A DNA stretch of 64,000 bases, taken from assembly GCF_028369295.1 (NCBI RefSeq), contig NZ_JAQMYP010000036.1:1-64000 (forward strand), in the 5' to 3' direction. The notes under the pieces were generated by a model. It made no database searches, was not told the origin of the DNA, and saw nothing but the letters and a program-made list of their open reading frames with translations. Positions 1 through 8,402 of this stretch are shown in pieces. Every line of letters starts with the position of its first letter. Position 1 is the stretch's first letter. The stretch comes from Streptomyces sp. HD. GTDB lineage: Bacteria; Actinomycetota; Actinomycetes; Streptomycetales; Streptomycetaceae. The position numbers and the translations under genes were made by a program.

Positions 1-1510
1 GGGTGGTGCGCTCGGTGCCGGTGCGTCCGGCGGTGGCCGGCTCGGTGCCGGTCAGGGTCCGCGGGCCGCGCTGCCCGGGCGTGACGGTGGCGGGCAGCCG
101 GGTGCTCAGCGCGGACCTCAGGGTTCGGGCGCGCCTTCGCAGGGCCGGCCGTCGGCCGGTGCGGGCGCCGGGTTCGGCGGCGGCCAGGCTCCGGGTGCTC
201 CGCAGGGGCTGCAGGCCGCGGGCACGGGTCCGGCTTCGTTCGGGTCCGGTCAGGACGCCTTCGGTGCCGGCCAGAACGCCTTCGGTTCCGGGCAGGACGC
301 CTTCGGCGGTTCCCGTGCCGGGTCCGCCGGCCGCGAGCAGTCCCGGCCGCAGAGTCCCGCCGCTCCGCCGGCCGCGTCCCCGTCCGCCGGTGCCGAGAAG
401 GGCCGTCGTGGCCGTCGGCCGCAGCTGCCGCCGCGCGGTGGTGCGCGGGCCGAGCTGCCGGGCGGCGACCAGCCGCGCGTGCCCAGCTGGAGCGACGAGA
501 ACGCCCAGCCGCCGGTGCCGCGCGCCTCCCTCGACACCCCGCGCGGGCACGACGAGGACCCCGCACAGACCTCCCGGATGCCGCGCGTCGACGACCGTCA
601 GGGCCCCGGCTCGACGTCGGAGTTGCCGGTGATTCCGCCGCGCCCCGACGACCGCCAGGGCTCGGGCTCGGCCTCCGAGTTCCCCCGCCCCGGTGCGGGC
701 GGCCCGCAGAACAGCGGCTCCCAGAACACCGGGCAGCAGAACACGGGCCAGTTCGTCCGCTCGGACATCTTCGGGGCCCCTGGTTCGCAGAACACCTCGT
801 CGCAGACCGGCCAGTTCGCCTCGCCGCAGGCGTACGACGGCAGCTCGACGGGCCAGCACACCCTGCCCGGCCGCCAGAACCCCGAGTCCACCGGGCAGTT
901 CGAGCGGCCCCAGGTCAACGGCACGTACGGCAACGGCTTCGGTGCCCCGCAGCCCCCGGCCCCGGCGCGCCCGCAGCAGCGGCCCGCCCGCCAGGAGCCC
1001 GAGGCCCTGCCGCCCGCGACGGGTCCCGGTGACGGGCGCACCCCGCTGTACGACACGCTGGAGACCAACTGGTTCCACGGCGGTCAGCAGGAACGGCAGT
1101 CCGGCGGCAACCATGCGCCGGCCGGCGGTAACACCTCATCGACCAACAACAACGGTTCGGCACCGGCGCCGCAGCAGTCGGCTCCCGCCGCTCCCCCGCA
1201 GCGTCCCGCGGCCACCTCCTGGCGCAGCTCGCCGAACGACGACCTCGTACGGCAGGCAGAACGCGTCCGGCAACCGGCCGCGGGCGGTGTCACCACCTCC
1301 GGTCTGCCGCGCCGGGTTCCCAGGGCGAACCTCGTCCCGGGTACGGCTCAGCAGCAGCAACAGCACCAAACCGGTCCGCAGATCTCGCGTGCGCCTGACG
1401 ACGTACGCGGTCGGCTGACCAATCTCCGTCGGGGTATCGCGCAGGGTCGCCAGGTCGGCAACGACCAGACCGGCAGCTTCCCGAACCCCACTCACCAGCA
1501 GGAGCGTTAG
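1..1510 (+). CDS. cvnA: Conservon sensor kinase-like protein CvnA, C-terminal part (partial)
   Basis: The open frame runs in from the window edge (first full codon at base 2) to TAG at 1508-1510, so only the C-terminal tail (about 500 residues) is seen. It is low-complexity, rich in Gly, Pro, Gln and Ala, with repeated FGxGQxAFG units near 237-310. It ends in a basic conserved block (GLPRRVPRANL, then a RAPDDVRGRLTNLRRG-type motif) that recurs almost unchanged at the end of the second CvnA at 6.4-6.6 kb. That match, and the cvnB, cvnC and cvnD genes directly behind it, identify it as the tail of a conservon membrane sensor kinase. Catalytic and membrane parts lie outside the window. The tail is thought to dock the cytosolic Cvn proteins, but that is inference. 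Confidence 0.85.
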   Translation, partial: GGALGAGASGGGRLGAGQGPRAALPGRDGGGQPGAQRGPQGSGAPSQGRPSAGAGAGFGGGQAPGAPQGLQAAGTGPASFGSGQDAFGAGQNAFGSGQDAFGGSRAGSAGREQSRPQSPAAPPAASPSAGAEKGRRGRRPQLPPRGGARAELPGGDQPRVPSWSDENAQPPVPRASLDTPRGHDEDPAQTSRMPRVDDRQGPGSTSELPVIPPRPDDRQGSGSASEFPRPGAGGPQNSGSQNTGQQNTGQFVRSDIFGAPGSQNTSSQTGQFASPQAYDGSSTGQHTLPGRQNPESTGQFERPQVNGTYGNGFGAPQPPAPARPQQRPARQEPEALPPATGPGDGRTPLYDTLETNWFHGGQQERQSGGNHAPAGGNTSSTNNNGSAPAPQQSAPAAPPQRPAATSWRSSPNDDLVRQAERVRQPAAGGVTTSGLPRRVPRANLVPGTAQQQQQHQTGPQISRAPDDVRGRLTNLRRGIAQGRQVGNDQTGSFPNPTHQQER

Positions 1511-1933
1511 TTGAGCCAGATGAGCCAAGCGGCACAAAATCTCAACTGGTTGATCACCAACTTCGTGGACAACACCCCCGGGGTGTCCCACACCGTCGTC
1601 GTGTCCGCCGACGGTCTTCTGCTGGCCATGTCGGAGGGCTTCCCCCGCGACCGTGCCGACCAGCTGGCGGCCGTCGCGTCGGGTCTCACCTCGCTGACGG
1701 CAGGGGCGTCCCGGATCTTCGACGGCGGCAACGTGGCACAGACCGTGGTCGAGATGGAACGGGGATTCCTCTTCCTCATGTCCGTCTCGGACGGTTCGTC
1801 ACTCGCCGTCCTGGCTCACCCCGAATGCGACATCGGCCTCGTCGGCTACGAGATGGCGCTGCTGGTCGACCGCGCGGGCGCCGTGCTCACGCCGGACCTG
1901 CGCGCCGAACTCCAAGGCAGTCTGCTCCACTGA
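1511..1933 (+). CDS. cvnB: Roadblock/LC7 domain protein CvnB
   Basis: A 140-residue single-domain roadblock/LC7 protein. In conservons CvnB belongs to a membrane-associated complex with CvnA, CvnC and the GTPase CvnD, and roadblock proteins of this kind act on small GTPases. The sequence opens with SQAAQNLNWLITNFVD and carries the family blocks GVSHTVVVSADGLLLAMS and AELQGSL at the C-terminus. The start is TTG 1511, abutting the cvnA stop, with AGGAG about 8 bases upstream; ATG 1520 is an alternative. It is nearly identical to the second copy at 6653-7075, with scattered substitutions such as CD versus AD near residue 105. Translational coupling with cvnA is likely. Confidence 0.93.
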   Translation: MSQMSQAAQNLNWLITNFVDNTPGVSHTVVVSADGLLLAMSEGFPRDRADQLAAVASGLTSLTAGASRIFDGGNVAQTVVEMERGFLFLMSVSDGSSLAVLAHPECDIGLVGYEMALLVDRAGAVLTPDLRAELQGSLLH

Positions 1934-2047
1934 TCAGCCCCGGATCCACCCGCCTCACCAAATCACCGTCCGGCCGCCACAAACCCCGCACCGGCGCCCA
2001 CCAGACGGCCTTGACTGACCGACATGCTGTCCCCGCCCGGAGGATTC

Positions 2048-2446
2048 ATGACCCCGCCCACCGCCTCTCATGATCCGTACGCGGAGCCGTACGAGGATGA
2101 GGGCGACCAGCCGCTGGTACGTCCGTACGCGATGACCGGTGGCCGGACCCGGCCGCGCTACCAGCTCGCCATCGAGGCCCTGATCAGCACCACGGCCGAC
2201 CCGGCAGCGCTCATGGGGCTCCTGCCCGAGCACCAGCGCATCTGCCACCTGTGCCGTGAGGTGAAGTCGGTCGCAGAGGTCTCCGCGCTGCTGTCCATGC
2301 CGCTGGGCGTGGCCAGGATCCTCGTCGCGGACCTCGCAGAGGCCGGCCTGGTCGCCATCCACCAGCCGGGTGGCGACGAGAACAACGGCGGCGCACCTGA
2401 CGTGACGCTGCTCGAAAGGGTGCTCAGTGGACTTCGCAAGCTCTGA
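2048..2446 (+). CDS. cvnC: DUF742 protein CvnC
   Basis: A DUF742 protein of 132 residues, third member of the conservon. The family core is clear: LVRPYAMTGGRTRPRYQLAIEAL, then a paired-cysteine segment (HQRICHLCREVKSVAEVSALL), then a winged-helix-like stretch with GVARILVADLAEAGLV. Such proteins are thought to link the roadblock and GTPase subunits. The start is ATG 2048, with GGAGG 5 bases upstream; an upstream in-frame start at 2024 has no ribosome site. The last 20 bases overlap cvnD, so translation is probably coupled. Its N-terminal tail is much shorter than that of the second copy (7171-7749), which has about 60 extra Pro/Gln-rich residues. Confidence 0.9.
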   Translation: MTPPTASHDPYAEPYEDEGDQPLVRPYAMTGGRTRPRYQLAIEALISTTADPAALMGLLPEHQRICHLCREVKSVAEVSALLSMPLGVARILVADLAEAGLVAIHQPGGDENNGGAPDVTLLERVLSGLRKL

Positions 2447-3002
2447 ACCAGGCCGGGCGACCACCTCCGCCAAGATCGTGGTGGCGGGTGGCTTCGGCGT
2501 GGGCAAGACCACGTTCGTGGGCGCCGTCTCGGAGATCAACCCGCTGCGCACGGAGGCCGTCATGACCTCCGCGAGCGCGGGCATCGACGACCTCACGCAC
2601 ACCGGGGACAAGACCACCACCACGGTGGCCATGGACTTCGGACGCATCACCCTGGACCAGGACCTGATCCTGTACCTGTTCGGTACCCCGGGCCAGGACC
2701 GCTTCTGGTTCATGTGGGACGACCTGGTACGCGGCGCCATCGGCGCCGTCGTGCTGGTCGACACCCGCAGGCTCGCCGACTGCTTTCCGGCGGTCGACTA
2801 CTTCGAGAACAGCGGGCTGCCGTTCGTCATAGCCCTCAACGGCTTCGACGGGCACCAGCCCTACTCGCCCGACGAGGTGCGCGAGGCCCTGCAGATCGGC
2901 CCGGACGCGCCGATCATCACGACGGACGCCCGGCACCGGGCCGATGCCAAGAGCGCGCTGATCACGCTGGTGGAGCACGCACTCATGGCGCGGCTGCGGT
3001 AG
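2427..3002 (+). CDS. cvnD: Small Ras-like GTPase CvnD (ATP/GTP-binding protein)
   Basis: A 191-residue GTPase of the MglA/Ras-like Cvn type. The P-loop GGFGVGKTT is at residues 21-29 (Lys27), a switch-I region with several Thr follows, and the G3-like motif is GTPGQDR. The usual NKxD base-recognition motif is replaced by ALNGFDG, typical of this family. It starts at GTG 2427, inside the end of cvnC. It is the effector or switch of the conservon complex, cycling between GDP and GTP at the membrane; some conservons affect antibiotic production and aerial growth in S. coelicolor. It differs from the second copy (7730-8311) by only a few residues. Confidence 0.93.
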   Translation: MDFASSEPGRATTSAKIVVAGGFGVGKTTFVGAVSEINPLRTEAVMTSASAGIDDLTHTGDKTTTTVAMDFGRITLDQDLILYLFGTPGQDRFWFMWDDLVRGAIGAVVLVDTRRLADCFPAVDYFENSGLPFVIALNGFDGHQPYSPDEVREALQIGPDAPIITTDARHRADAKSALITLVEHALMARLR

Positions 3003-3046
3003 ATCAAGTCGGAAGCGTCATACGGCAGTTGTCGTAGATGTGCCGG

Positions 3047-3076
3047 AGCCGGCTGTGGCCTTTGACACGGCCGGCT
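3047..3076 (+). terminator. Hairpin downstream of first conservon
   Basis: An 11-bp stem (AGCCGGCTGTG paired with CACGGCCGGCT, one G-T pair) around an 8-base loop, 45 bases after the cvnD stop and followed by TCGTTGTTC. It is a probable intrinsic terminator without a long U run. Confidence 0.55.
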
Positions 3077-3158
3077 TCGTTGTTCATAACGTTTCGGCAG
3101 AGGAATCGGGTGGTACGGCCACTCGTCGCGGTCATGCGGTCTCGCTGCGCTCACAAAT

Positions 3159-3178
3159 GCCCCGTCTTTTGACGGGGC
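3159..3178. terminator. Strong hairpin between the two conservons
   Basis: A perfect 8-bp stem GCCCCGTC/GACGGGGC with a TTTT loop, preceded by AAAT and followed by TCGTTCTTTAT. It is terminator-like in both directions and separates the two conservon operons. Together with the hairpin at 3047 it suggests independent transcription of the second operon. The rest of the 3003-3390 gap shows no convincing gene. Confidence 0.6.
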
Positions 3179-3390
3179 TCGTTCTTTATGACCGTTTTAT
3201 CTGGGGCTTACATCACGTGGTATGAACCTCTTCCACTGTTTGGAAGAGCGCAGGCCGACGTGCTGGAATGCCTGAACTGCCTAATAGTCAAAGACGTACT
3301 CAGCAGTACTGCGTACTCAATGGCGAACTGGGCTCTGAGACACAGCGGCACATACGTAGGTGCCGACCCCGCCGGAAGGTTGTTGGTCGA

Positions 3391-6300
3391 GTGAGGCGAA
3401 GCAAGAGCAGTCCCGAGCCGTCGGCCCGGGGCAACTTCACCCCGCCGCCGCGCGGAGCGGCGCCCGCCCCTGTGCCCGGATCGGAACCAACGGCCGTGCC
3501 GGCCCCGAGCGGCGGCCGTCTCTCCCCGCGCAACTGGCGCGTGCCGACCAGGCTGAACGCGATCCTGCTCATACCCGTGCTGGTCGGCCTCGTCATGGGC
3601 GGCTTCCAGGTGAAGAGCTCGATCGACACCTGGCAGGAGGCCGAGGACGCGGAGAACACCGCGCGTCTGGTGGCCGCCGCCTCGGCCTACGGCGACGCCC
3701 TCCTCGTCGAGCGCGACTCGACCGCCGCTCCCCTGCTCCAGGGCAAGGGACAGGACGACAAGGCGGTCGTCCAGGCCCGCGACAACACCGACAAGGCCGC
3801 CGACGCCTTCGACGAAGCCGCGCAGAACATGCCCGACCGGCCCAACCTGGAGCGCCGTCTGGCGCGCTTCCGGGAGGTGGAGCCGGATCTGGCGGACCTG
3901 CGCGCCGCCGCCTACACCACCAAGCTCTCCGGCGTACAGACCGAGGAAGGCTACGTAGAGGTCGAGCACCGGCTGCTTGAGTTCTCCAACGAGCTGGGCC
4001 TCGGCACCGGAAACATCACCAGCTACGGCCGTACCGTCTACGCCATCTCGCTCACCAAGGGCGCGCTCTCCCTGGAGCGCTCCATCGGTATGCACATGCT
4101 GGTCAAGCCGGGTCCCAAGGCGTCGGACCTGTCCCGGCAGCGCATCGCCCTCTCCTCGTACGCCTACCTGGAGGGCATCGCCATCCAGGAGTACCAGAGC
4201 GGCGGCACCGAGCAGGACATCCAGAAGCTCAAGGACGCCAAGGCGGCCATCGAGGCCAAGGGTCTGGCGATGGCCAAGGCGGCCAAGCAGAAGAACCCCG
4301 ACTACGTGGCGCCGCCGTCCGACCCCACCAAGATGGTCGGGGCGCTGGCCCAGCTGACCTCCACGGACACCAGTGAGCGTGCCGCGCTCGCCCGGCAGGG
4401 CATCACGGCCGAGAACTGGTGGGCGGTCAACACCCTCAAGTACAACGCTTACCGCGACATCGAGAACAACCTCGCCAACACCGCGGTGAACGAGGCCTCG
4501 GCCATCTCCGACGACGCCAAGCGCGACGCCCTGATCACCGGTGCCGTCGTCGTGGTCGCCCTGCTGGTCGCGTTCATCCTGGCCGGTGCCGTGGCCCGCC
4601 AGATGTCCCGCTCGATGCGCCAGCTGCGCAACGCCGCCTTCGGCATCGCCGAGCAGCGGCTGCCGATGCTGGTCGACCAGCTCTCCCGTACCGACCCGGG
4701 CCGTGTGGACACCCGCGTCCAGCCCATCCCGATCAACACCCGGGACGAGATCGGCGAGGTCGCCCGCGCCTTCGACCAGGTCCACCGCGAGGCCGTCCGG
4801 CTCGCCGCCGAGCAGGCCCTCCTGCGGGGCAACATCAACGCGATCTTCACCAACCTGTCGCGCCGCAACCAGTCGCTGATCGAGGGCCAGCTGACCCTGA
4901 TCACCGACCTGGAGAACAACGAGGCCGACCCGGACCAGCTGGAGAACCTCTTCAAGCTGGACCACCTCGCGACCCGTATGCGCCGCAACGGCGAGAACCT
5001 CCTCGTCCTCGCCGGCGAGGAGCCCGGCCGCCGCTGGGACCAGCCGGTCCCGCTGGTCGACGTGCTGCGCGCCGCCTCCTCCGAGGTGGAGCAGTACGAG
5101 CGCATCGAGCTGTCCGGCGTCCCGGAGGCCGAGATCCACGGCCGTGCCGTGACCGACCTCGTGCACCTGCTCGCCGAGCTGCTGGAGAACGCGACGACGT
5201 TCTCCTCCCCGCAGACCAAGGTTCGCGTGACCGCCACCCGTCTCCCCGACGGTCGGATCATGATCGAGATCCACGACAAGGGCATCGGCCTCACTGCCGA
5301 GGACTTCGCGGACATCAACCACAAGCTGGCCAACCCGCCGACCGTCGACGCCGCGATCTCCCAGCGAATGGGTCTGTTCGTGGTCGGCCGGCTGTCCGAC
5401 CGGCACGGCATCCGCGTCCAGCTGCGCCCCTCCGGCGAGCAGGCCGGCACCACCTCGCTGGTCATGCTGCCGGACGCGATCACCCACGGCGGTGGCGGCG
5501 ACTACCAGCAGCCGGGCCACGACGAGTTCACCGTCTCGCAGATCATCCCGGAGCAGCAGTTCCAGGGTGAGAACTTCAACCAGCCGCAGCTGCGGACGGC
5601 CGCCGAGCTCGGCTTCGACGACAGCCGCTACACGGAGGTCCCGGACGACATCCGGGAGCTGGACCCGGTCGGCCGCTCCCTGATGCGCGAGGAGCGCCGG
5701 GCGGCTCTGGAGGCCCAGACGCACGGCCAGGATGCCGCCGAGCCGACCGCGTACGACGACTTCACCGGTCAGTCCGGCTACGACGGCCAGGGCGGTTTCC
5801 CTGAGCAGCGCGGCGGATACGACCCGCAGACGTCGTACGAGGACCAGGGGCAGACGTCGTACGAGGAGCAGCAGCAGGCTGCGTACGAAGAGCCTCAGCG
5901 CGCCGCATACGACGAGCCCCAGCAGCCGGCGTACGACGACCAGTACTACGCGCCGAACGGCGGCCTGCCGCAGAACGACACCTTCTCGTCGGGCGGCGGC
6001 TACCCCGAGCCGTCGTATCCGGAGCCGGTGCGCGAGGAGCCCGCGACCGCGAGCGCCGCCGCGGCGGAGAGCTTCCCGGCCTTCGAGCAGCGACGTCAGC
6101 AGGACGACTGGCCGCAGTCGAACGGCTACCGCAACGGGTACCCGGACCAGTACGCTCCGGAAGCGGAATCTGCGCAGGCCGATGACTCGAACGAGCAGGA
6201 CCGCGTAGGCTTCGACCGTCCGGGACCGGCTTCCTCCGCCGCTCACGCAATGACCGACGCCGGGCTTCCCCGCCGCGGATCCACGGCGAGCGGCACGAAC

Positions 6301-6651
6301 GGCGCGCGGCCCGCGCGGCAGGAAGCGCCGGCCCCCACACCGGAGAGCAACGGCGACAGCAGCTGGCGTTCACAGAACGACGACCGCTGGCAGCAGGCCT
6401 CGCAGCTCCGGAAGCCCAAGGCAGGCGGGGTGACCTCCTCCGGTCTGCCGCGGCGGGTACCCAAGGCCAACCTGGTCGAGGGAGCCGCCGCAGCCACCCC
6501 ACAGGGCGGCCCACAGGTCTCCCGCGCTCCCGAGGACGTCCGGGGCAGGCTGAGCAACCTGCGCCGCGGTGTCCAGCGGGGTCGCAGTGCGGGAAGTGAA
6601 ACGAACGGCCAGGGCTTCGGTCCTGACAGCACCTACAACCAGGAGCGTTAG
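3391..6651 (+). CDS. cvnA: Conservon membrane sensor histidine kinase-like protein CvnA (second copy)
   Basis: A 1086-residue membrane sensor. In order: a Pro-rich cytosolic start, TM1 at about 56-73, a large extracellular nitrate/nitrite-sensing-like (NIT) domain, TM2 at about 381-402, HAMP, then a kinase-like module with an NLSRRNQSL region, a DHLATRMRRN segment where the H-box would be, the N-box ELLENATTF at about 596, and DKGIGL (Asp629). A Gln/Tyr/Pro-rich tail of about 350 residues ends in the same GLPRRVPKANL and RAPEDVRGRLSNLRRG blocks as the first CvnA. GTG 3391 is chosen because it begins the conserved RRSKSSPEP-like N-terminus behind GGAAGG; in-frame codons upstream to 3268 look untranslated. 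It probably senses an external signal and controls the Cvn GTPase module. Confidence 0.9.
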   Translation: MRRSKSSPEPSARGNFTPPPRGAAPAPVPGSEPTAVPAPSGGRLSPRNWRVPTRLNAILLIPVLVGLVMGGFQVKSSIDTWQEAEDAENTARLVAAASAYGDALLVERDSTAAPLLQGKGQDDKAVVQARDNTDKAADAFDEAAQNMPDRPNLERRLARFREVEPDLADLRAAAYTTKLSGVQTEEGYVEVEHRLLEFSNELGLGTGNITSYGRTVYAISLTKGALSLERSIGMHMLVKPGPKASDLSRQRIALSSYAYLEGIAIQEYQSGGTEQDIQKLKDAKAAIEAKGLAMAKAAKQKNPDYVAPPSDPTKMVGALAQLTSTDTSERAALARQGITAENWWAVNTLKYNAYRDIENNLANTAVNEASAISDDAKRDALITGAVVVVALLVAFILAGAVARQMSRSMRQLRNAAFGIAEQRLPMLVDQLSRTDPGRVDTRVQPIPINTRDEIGEVARAFDQVHREAVRLAAEQALLRGNINAIFTNLSRRNQSLIEGQLTLITDLENNEADPDQLENLFKLDHLATRMRRNGENLLVLAGEEPGRRWDQPVPLVDVLRAASSEVEQYERIELSGVPEAEIHGRAVTDLVHLLAELLENATTFSSPQTKVRVTATRLPDGRIMIEIHDKGIGLTAEDFADINHKLANPPTVDAAISQRMGLFVVGRLSDRHGIRVQLRPSGEQAGTTSLVMLPDAITHGGGGDYQQPGHDEFTVSQIIPEQQFQGENFNQPQLRTAAELGFDDSRYTEVPDDIRELDPVGRSLMREERRAALEAQTHGQDAAEPTAYDDFTGQSGYDGQGGFPEQRGGYDPQTSYEDQGQTSYEEQQQAAYEEPQRAAYDEPQQPAYDDQYYAPNGGLPQNDTFSSGGGYPEPSYPEPVREEPATASAAAAESFPAFEQRRQQDDWPQSNGYRNGYPDQYAPEAESAQADDSNEQDRVGFDRPGPASSAAHAMTDAGLPRRGSTASGTNGARPARQEAPAPTPESNGDSSWRSQNDDRWQQASQLRKPKAGGVTSSGLPRRVPKANLVEGAAAATPQGGPQVSRAPEDVRGRLSNLRRGVQRGRSAGSETNGQGFGPDSTYNQER

Positions 6652-6652
6652 T

Positions 6653-7075
6653 GTGAGCCCGATGAGCCAGGCGGCACAGAACCTGAACTGGTTGATCACC
6701 AATTTCGTGGACAACACCCCCGGGGTGTCGCACACGGTGGTGGTCTCCGCCGACGGACTCCTTCTGGCGATGTCCGAAGGCTTTCCGCGCGACCGCGCCG
6801 ACCAGCTCGCGGCCGTCGCCTCCGGTCTGACGTCTCTGACGGCAGGCGCCTCCCGCATCTTCGAGGGTGGCAGCGTGAACCAGACTGTTGTGGAGATGGA
6901 GCGGGGATTCCTGTTCATCATGTCCATCTCCGACGGTTCGTCGCTCGCGGTCCTCGCGCATCCCGAGGCGGACATCGGCCTCATTGGGTACGAGATGGCG
7001 CTTCTGGTCGACCGTGCCGGTACGGTCCTCACGCCGGATCTGCGTGCCGAGCTCCAGGGCAGCCTGCTCAACTAA
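6653..7075 (+). CDS. cvnB: Roadblock/LC7 domain protein CvnB (second copy)
   Basis: A second 140-residue roadblock protein, almost the same as the one at 1511-1933. The start is GTG 6653, one base after the cvnA stop, preceded by AGGAGCG; ATG 6662 is possible. A longer in-frame start at 6569 lies wholly inside cvnA and is rejected. Conserved blocks are SQAAQNLNWLITNFVD, VVVSADGLLLAMSEGFP and the C-terminal AELQGSLLN. It is a presumed partner of CvnA and CvnD of this operon. The near identity of the two copies means cross-assembly between conservons is possible; that is inference. Confidence 0.92.
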   Translation: MSPMSQAAQNLNWLITNFVDNTPGVSHTVVVSADGLLLAMSEGFPRDRADQLAAVASGLTSLTAGASRIFEGGSVNQTVVEMERGFLFIMSISDGSSLAVLAHPEADIGLIGYEMALLVDRAGTVLTPDLRAELQGSLLN

Positions 7076-7170
7076 CAGACAGTCGGTGCGTTTTGGCGTC
7101 CCGGGGCCGTAAGGTTTCGGGACGCGGCTCCACAAGATGGGTGCCAGGCACAGTCGGAGGAGGAGAGAAA

Positions 7171-7749
7171 GTGGCAACACCCCCAGGCGGTTCATCGTCG
7201 GGTAATTGGTCGTACGGTCCCGGCCAGGGCCGGAACGACGGTTCCCAGAACCCGAACCGTTACAACTTCCCCTCCGCACCGAGCCAGCGGCAGCCGTACG
7301 CCCCGCAGGGCCCCGGTCCTTCGCCGTACGACCAGCCGCCGGCGCCGCGCATCCAGCCGGTGCAGCCGCAACGACGCGCCCCTGAGCCGGCGCCCGCCGG
7401 GGCGTCGAACAACCCCCTGGTGCGCCCGTACGCCATGACCGGCGGCCGGACGCGCCCGCGTTACCAGCTCGCCATCGAGGCGCTGGTGCACACCACCGCG
7501 CAGCCGCACCAGATGCAGGGCCAGCTGCCCGAGCATCAGCGGATCTGCAACCTCTGCCGTGAGATCAAGTCGGTAGCCGAGATCTCGGCTCTGCTCACGA
7601 TCCCTCTCGGCGTGGCCAGGATCCTCGTCGCCGACTTGGCGGAGGCGGGCCTGGTCGCCATCCATCAGCCCGGCGGCGACGAGAACGCCGGCGGCCAGCC
7701 AGACGTGACACTGCTCGAAAGGGTGCTCAGTGGACTTCGCAAGCTCTAG
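7171..7749 (+). CDS. cvnC: DUF742 protein CvnC (second copy)
   Basis: A 192-residue DUF742 protein. It has an unstructured N-terminal tail of about 85 residues rich in Pro, Gln, Ser and Tyr, then the core LVRPYAMTGGRTRPRYQLAIEAL, the RICNLCREIKSVAEISALL segment with its two cysteines, and GVARILVADLAEAGLVAIHQPGG. GTG 7171 is chosen because a very strong ribosome site GGAGGAGGAG lies just upstream; the longer frame from 7093 has none. A 95-base spacer separates it from cvnB, so it may be translated independently, while its 3' end overlaps cvnD by 20 bases. Confidence 0.9.
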   Translation: MATPPGGSSSGNWSYGPGQGRNDGSQNPNRYNFPSAPSQRQPYAPQGPGPSPYDQPPAPRIQPVQPQRRAPEPAPAGASNNPLVRPYAMTGGRTRPRYQLAIEALVHTTAQPHQMQGQLPEHQRICNLCREIKSVAEISALLTIPLGVARILVADLAEAGLVAIHQPGGDENAGGQPDVTLLERVLSGLRKL

Positions 7750-8311
7750 CGGCGGTCCTTCCCGCTCCACCACCTCGGCGAAGATCGTGGTGGCGGGTGG
7801 CTTCGGCGTGGGCAAGACCACGTTCGTCGGGGCCGTTTCGGAGATCAACCCGCTGCGCACAGAGGCCGTGATGACTTCCGCTTCGGCGGGCATCGACGAC
7901 CTCACCCACACCGGAGACAAGACGACCACGACGGTCGCCATGGACTTCGGCCGTATCACCCTGGACCAGGACCTGATCCTGTACCTGTTCGGCACCCCCG
8001 GTCAGGACCGCTTCTGGTTCATGTGGGACGACCTGGTCCGCGGTGCGATCGGCGCGATCGTGCTGGTGGACACCCGTCGTCTCGCCGACTGCTTCCCCGC
8101 GGTCGACTACTTCGAGAACTCCGGCCTCCCCTTCGTGATCGCCCTCAACGGCTTCGACGGCAACCAGCCGTACAACCCGGACGAGGTCCGCGAGGCGCTG
8201 CAGATCGGTCCGGACACCCCGATCATCACGACCGACGCCCGCCATCGCGCGGACGCGAAGTCGGCGCTGATCACGCTGGTCGAGCATGCCCTGATGGCAC
8301 GTCTGCGCTAG
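7730..8311 (+). CDS. cvnD: Small Ras-like GTPase CvnD (second copy)
   Basis: A 193-residue GTPase with P-loop GGFGVGKTT (residues 23-31), GTPGQDR and ALNGFDG. It begins at GTG 7730, overlapping cvnC by 20 bases as in the first operon. The body is almost identical to the first CvnD; differences cluster in the first 15 residues (Ser/Gly-rich here) and in a few conservative changes such as HQPYS versus NQPYN. It ends the second conservon just before a strong terminator at 8337-8380. Confidence 0.93.
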   Translation: MDFASSSGGPSRSTTSAKIVVAGGFGVGKTTFVGAVSEINPLRTEAVMTSASAGIDDLTHTGDKTTTTVAMDFGRITLDQDLILYLFGTPGQDRFWFMWDDLVRGAIGAIVLVDTRRLADCFPAVDYFENSGLPFVIALNGFDGNQPYNPDEVREALQIGPDTPIITTDARHRADAKSALITLVEHALMARLR

Positions 8312-8336
8312 CGGCCGGGCTCTTCGGCACGTTTCG

Positions 8337-8380
8337 CTTGCGGCCCCCGTTCCTCCTGTGGGAGGGATGGGGGCCGCAAG
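8337..8380 (+). terminator. Strong terminator of second conservon
   Basis: A long stem: 12 perfect pairs CTTGCGGCCCCC/GGGGGCCGCAAG, continuing through GTTCCTCC/GGAGGGAT with G-T pairs to a TGTG loop (about 20 bp in all). TCGTTT follows. It lies 25 bases after the GTPase stop and 22 bases before the next gene, so that gene must have its own promoter or depend on read-through. Confidence 0.75.
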
Positions 8381-8402
8381 TCGTTTCGGGAGGGGGACGG
8401 GG

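Noticed and set aside
3208-6246. 1012-residue antisense ORF opposite cvnA
   Set aside because: It mirrors the codon pattern of cvnA and its product is a Val/Gly/Arg-rich low-complexity string with no domain; a GC-skew shadow.
6569-6652. Longer start for the second cvnB
   Set aside because: The extra 28 codons overlap cvnA and lack a ribosome site; the GTG at 6653 matches the start of the first copy.
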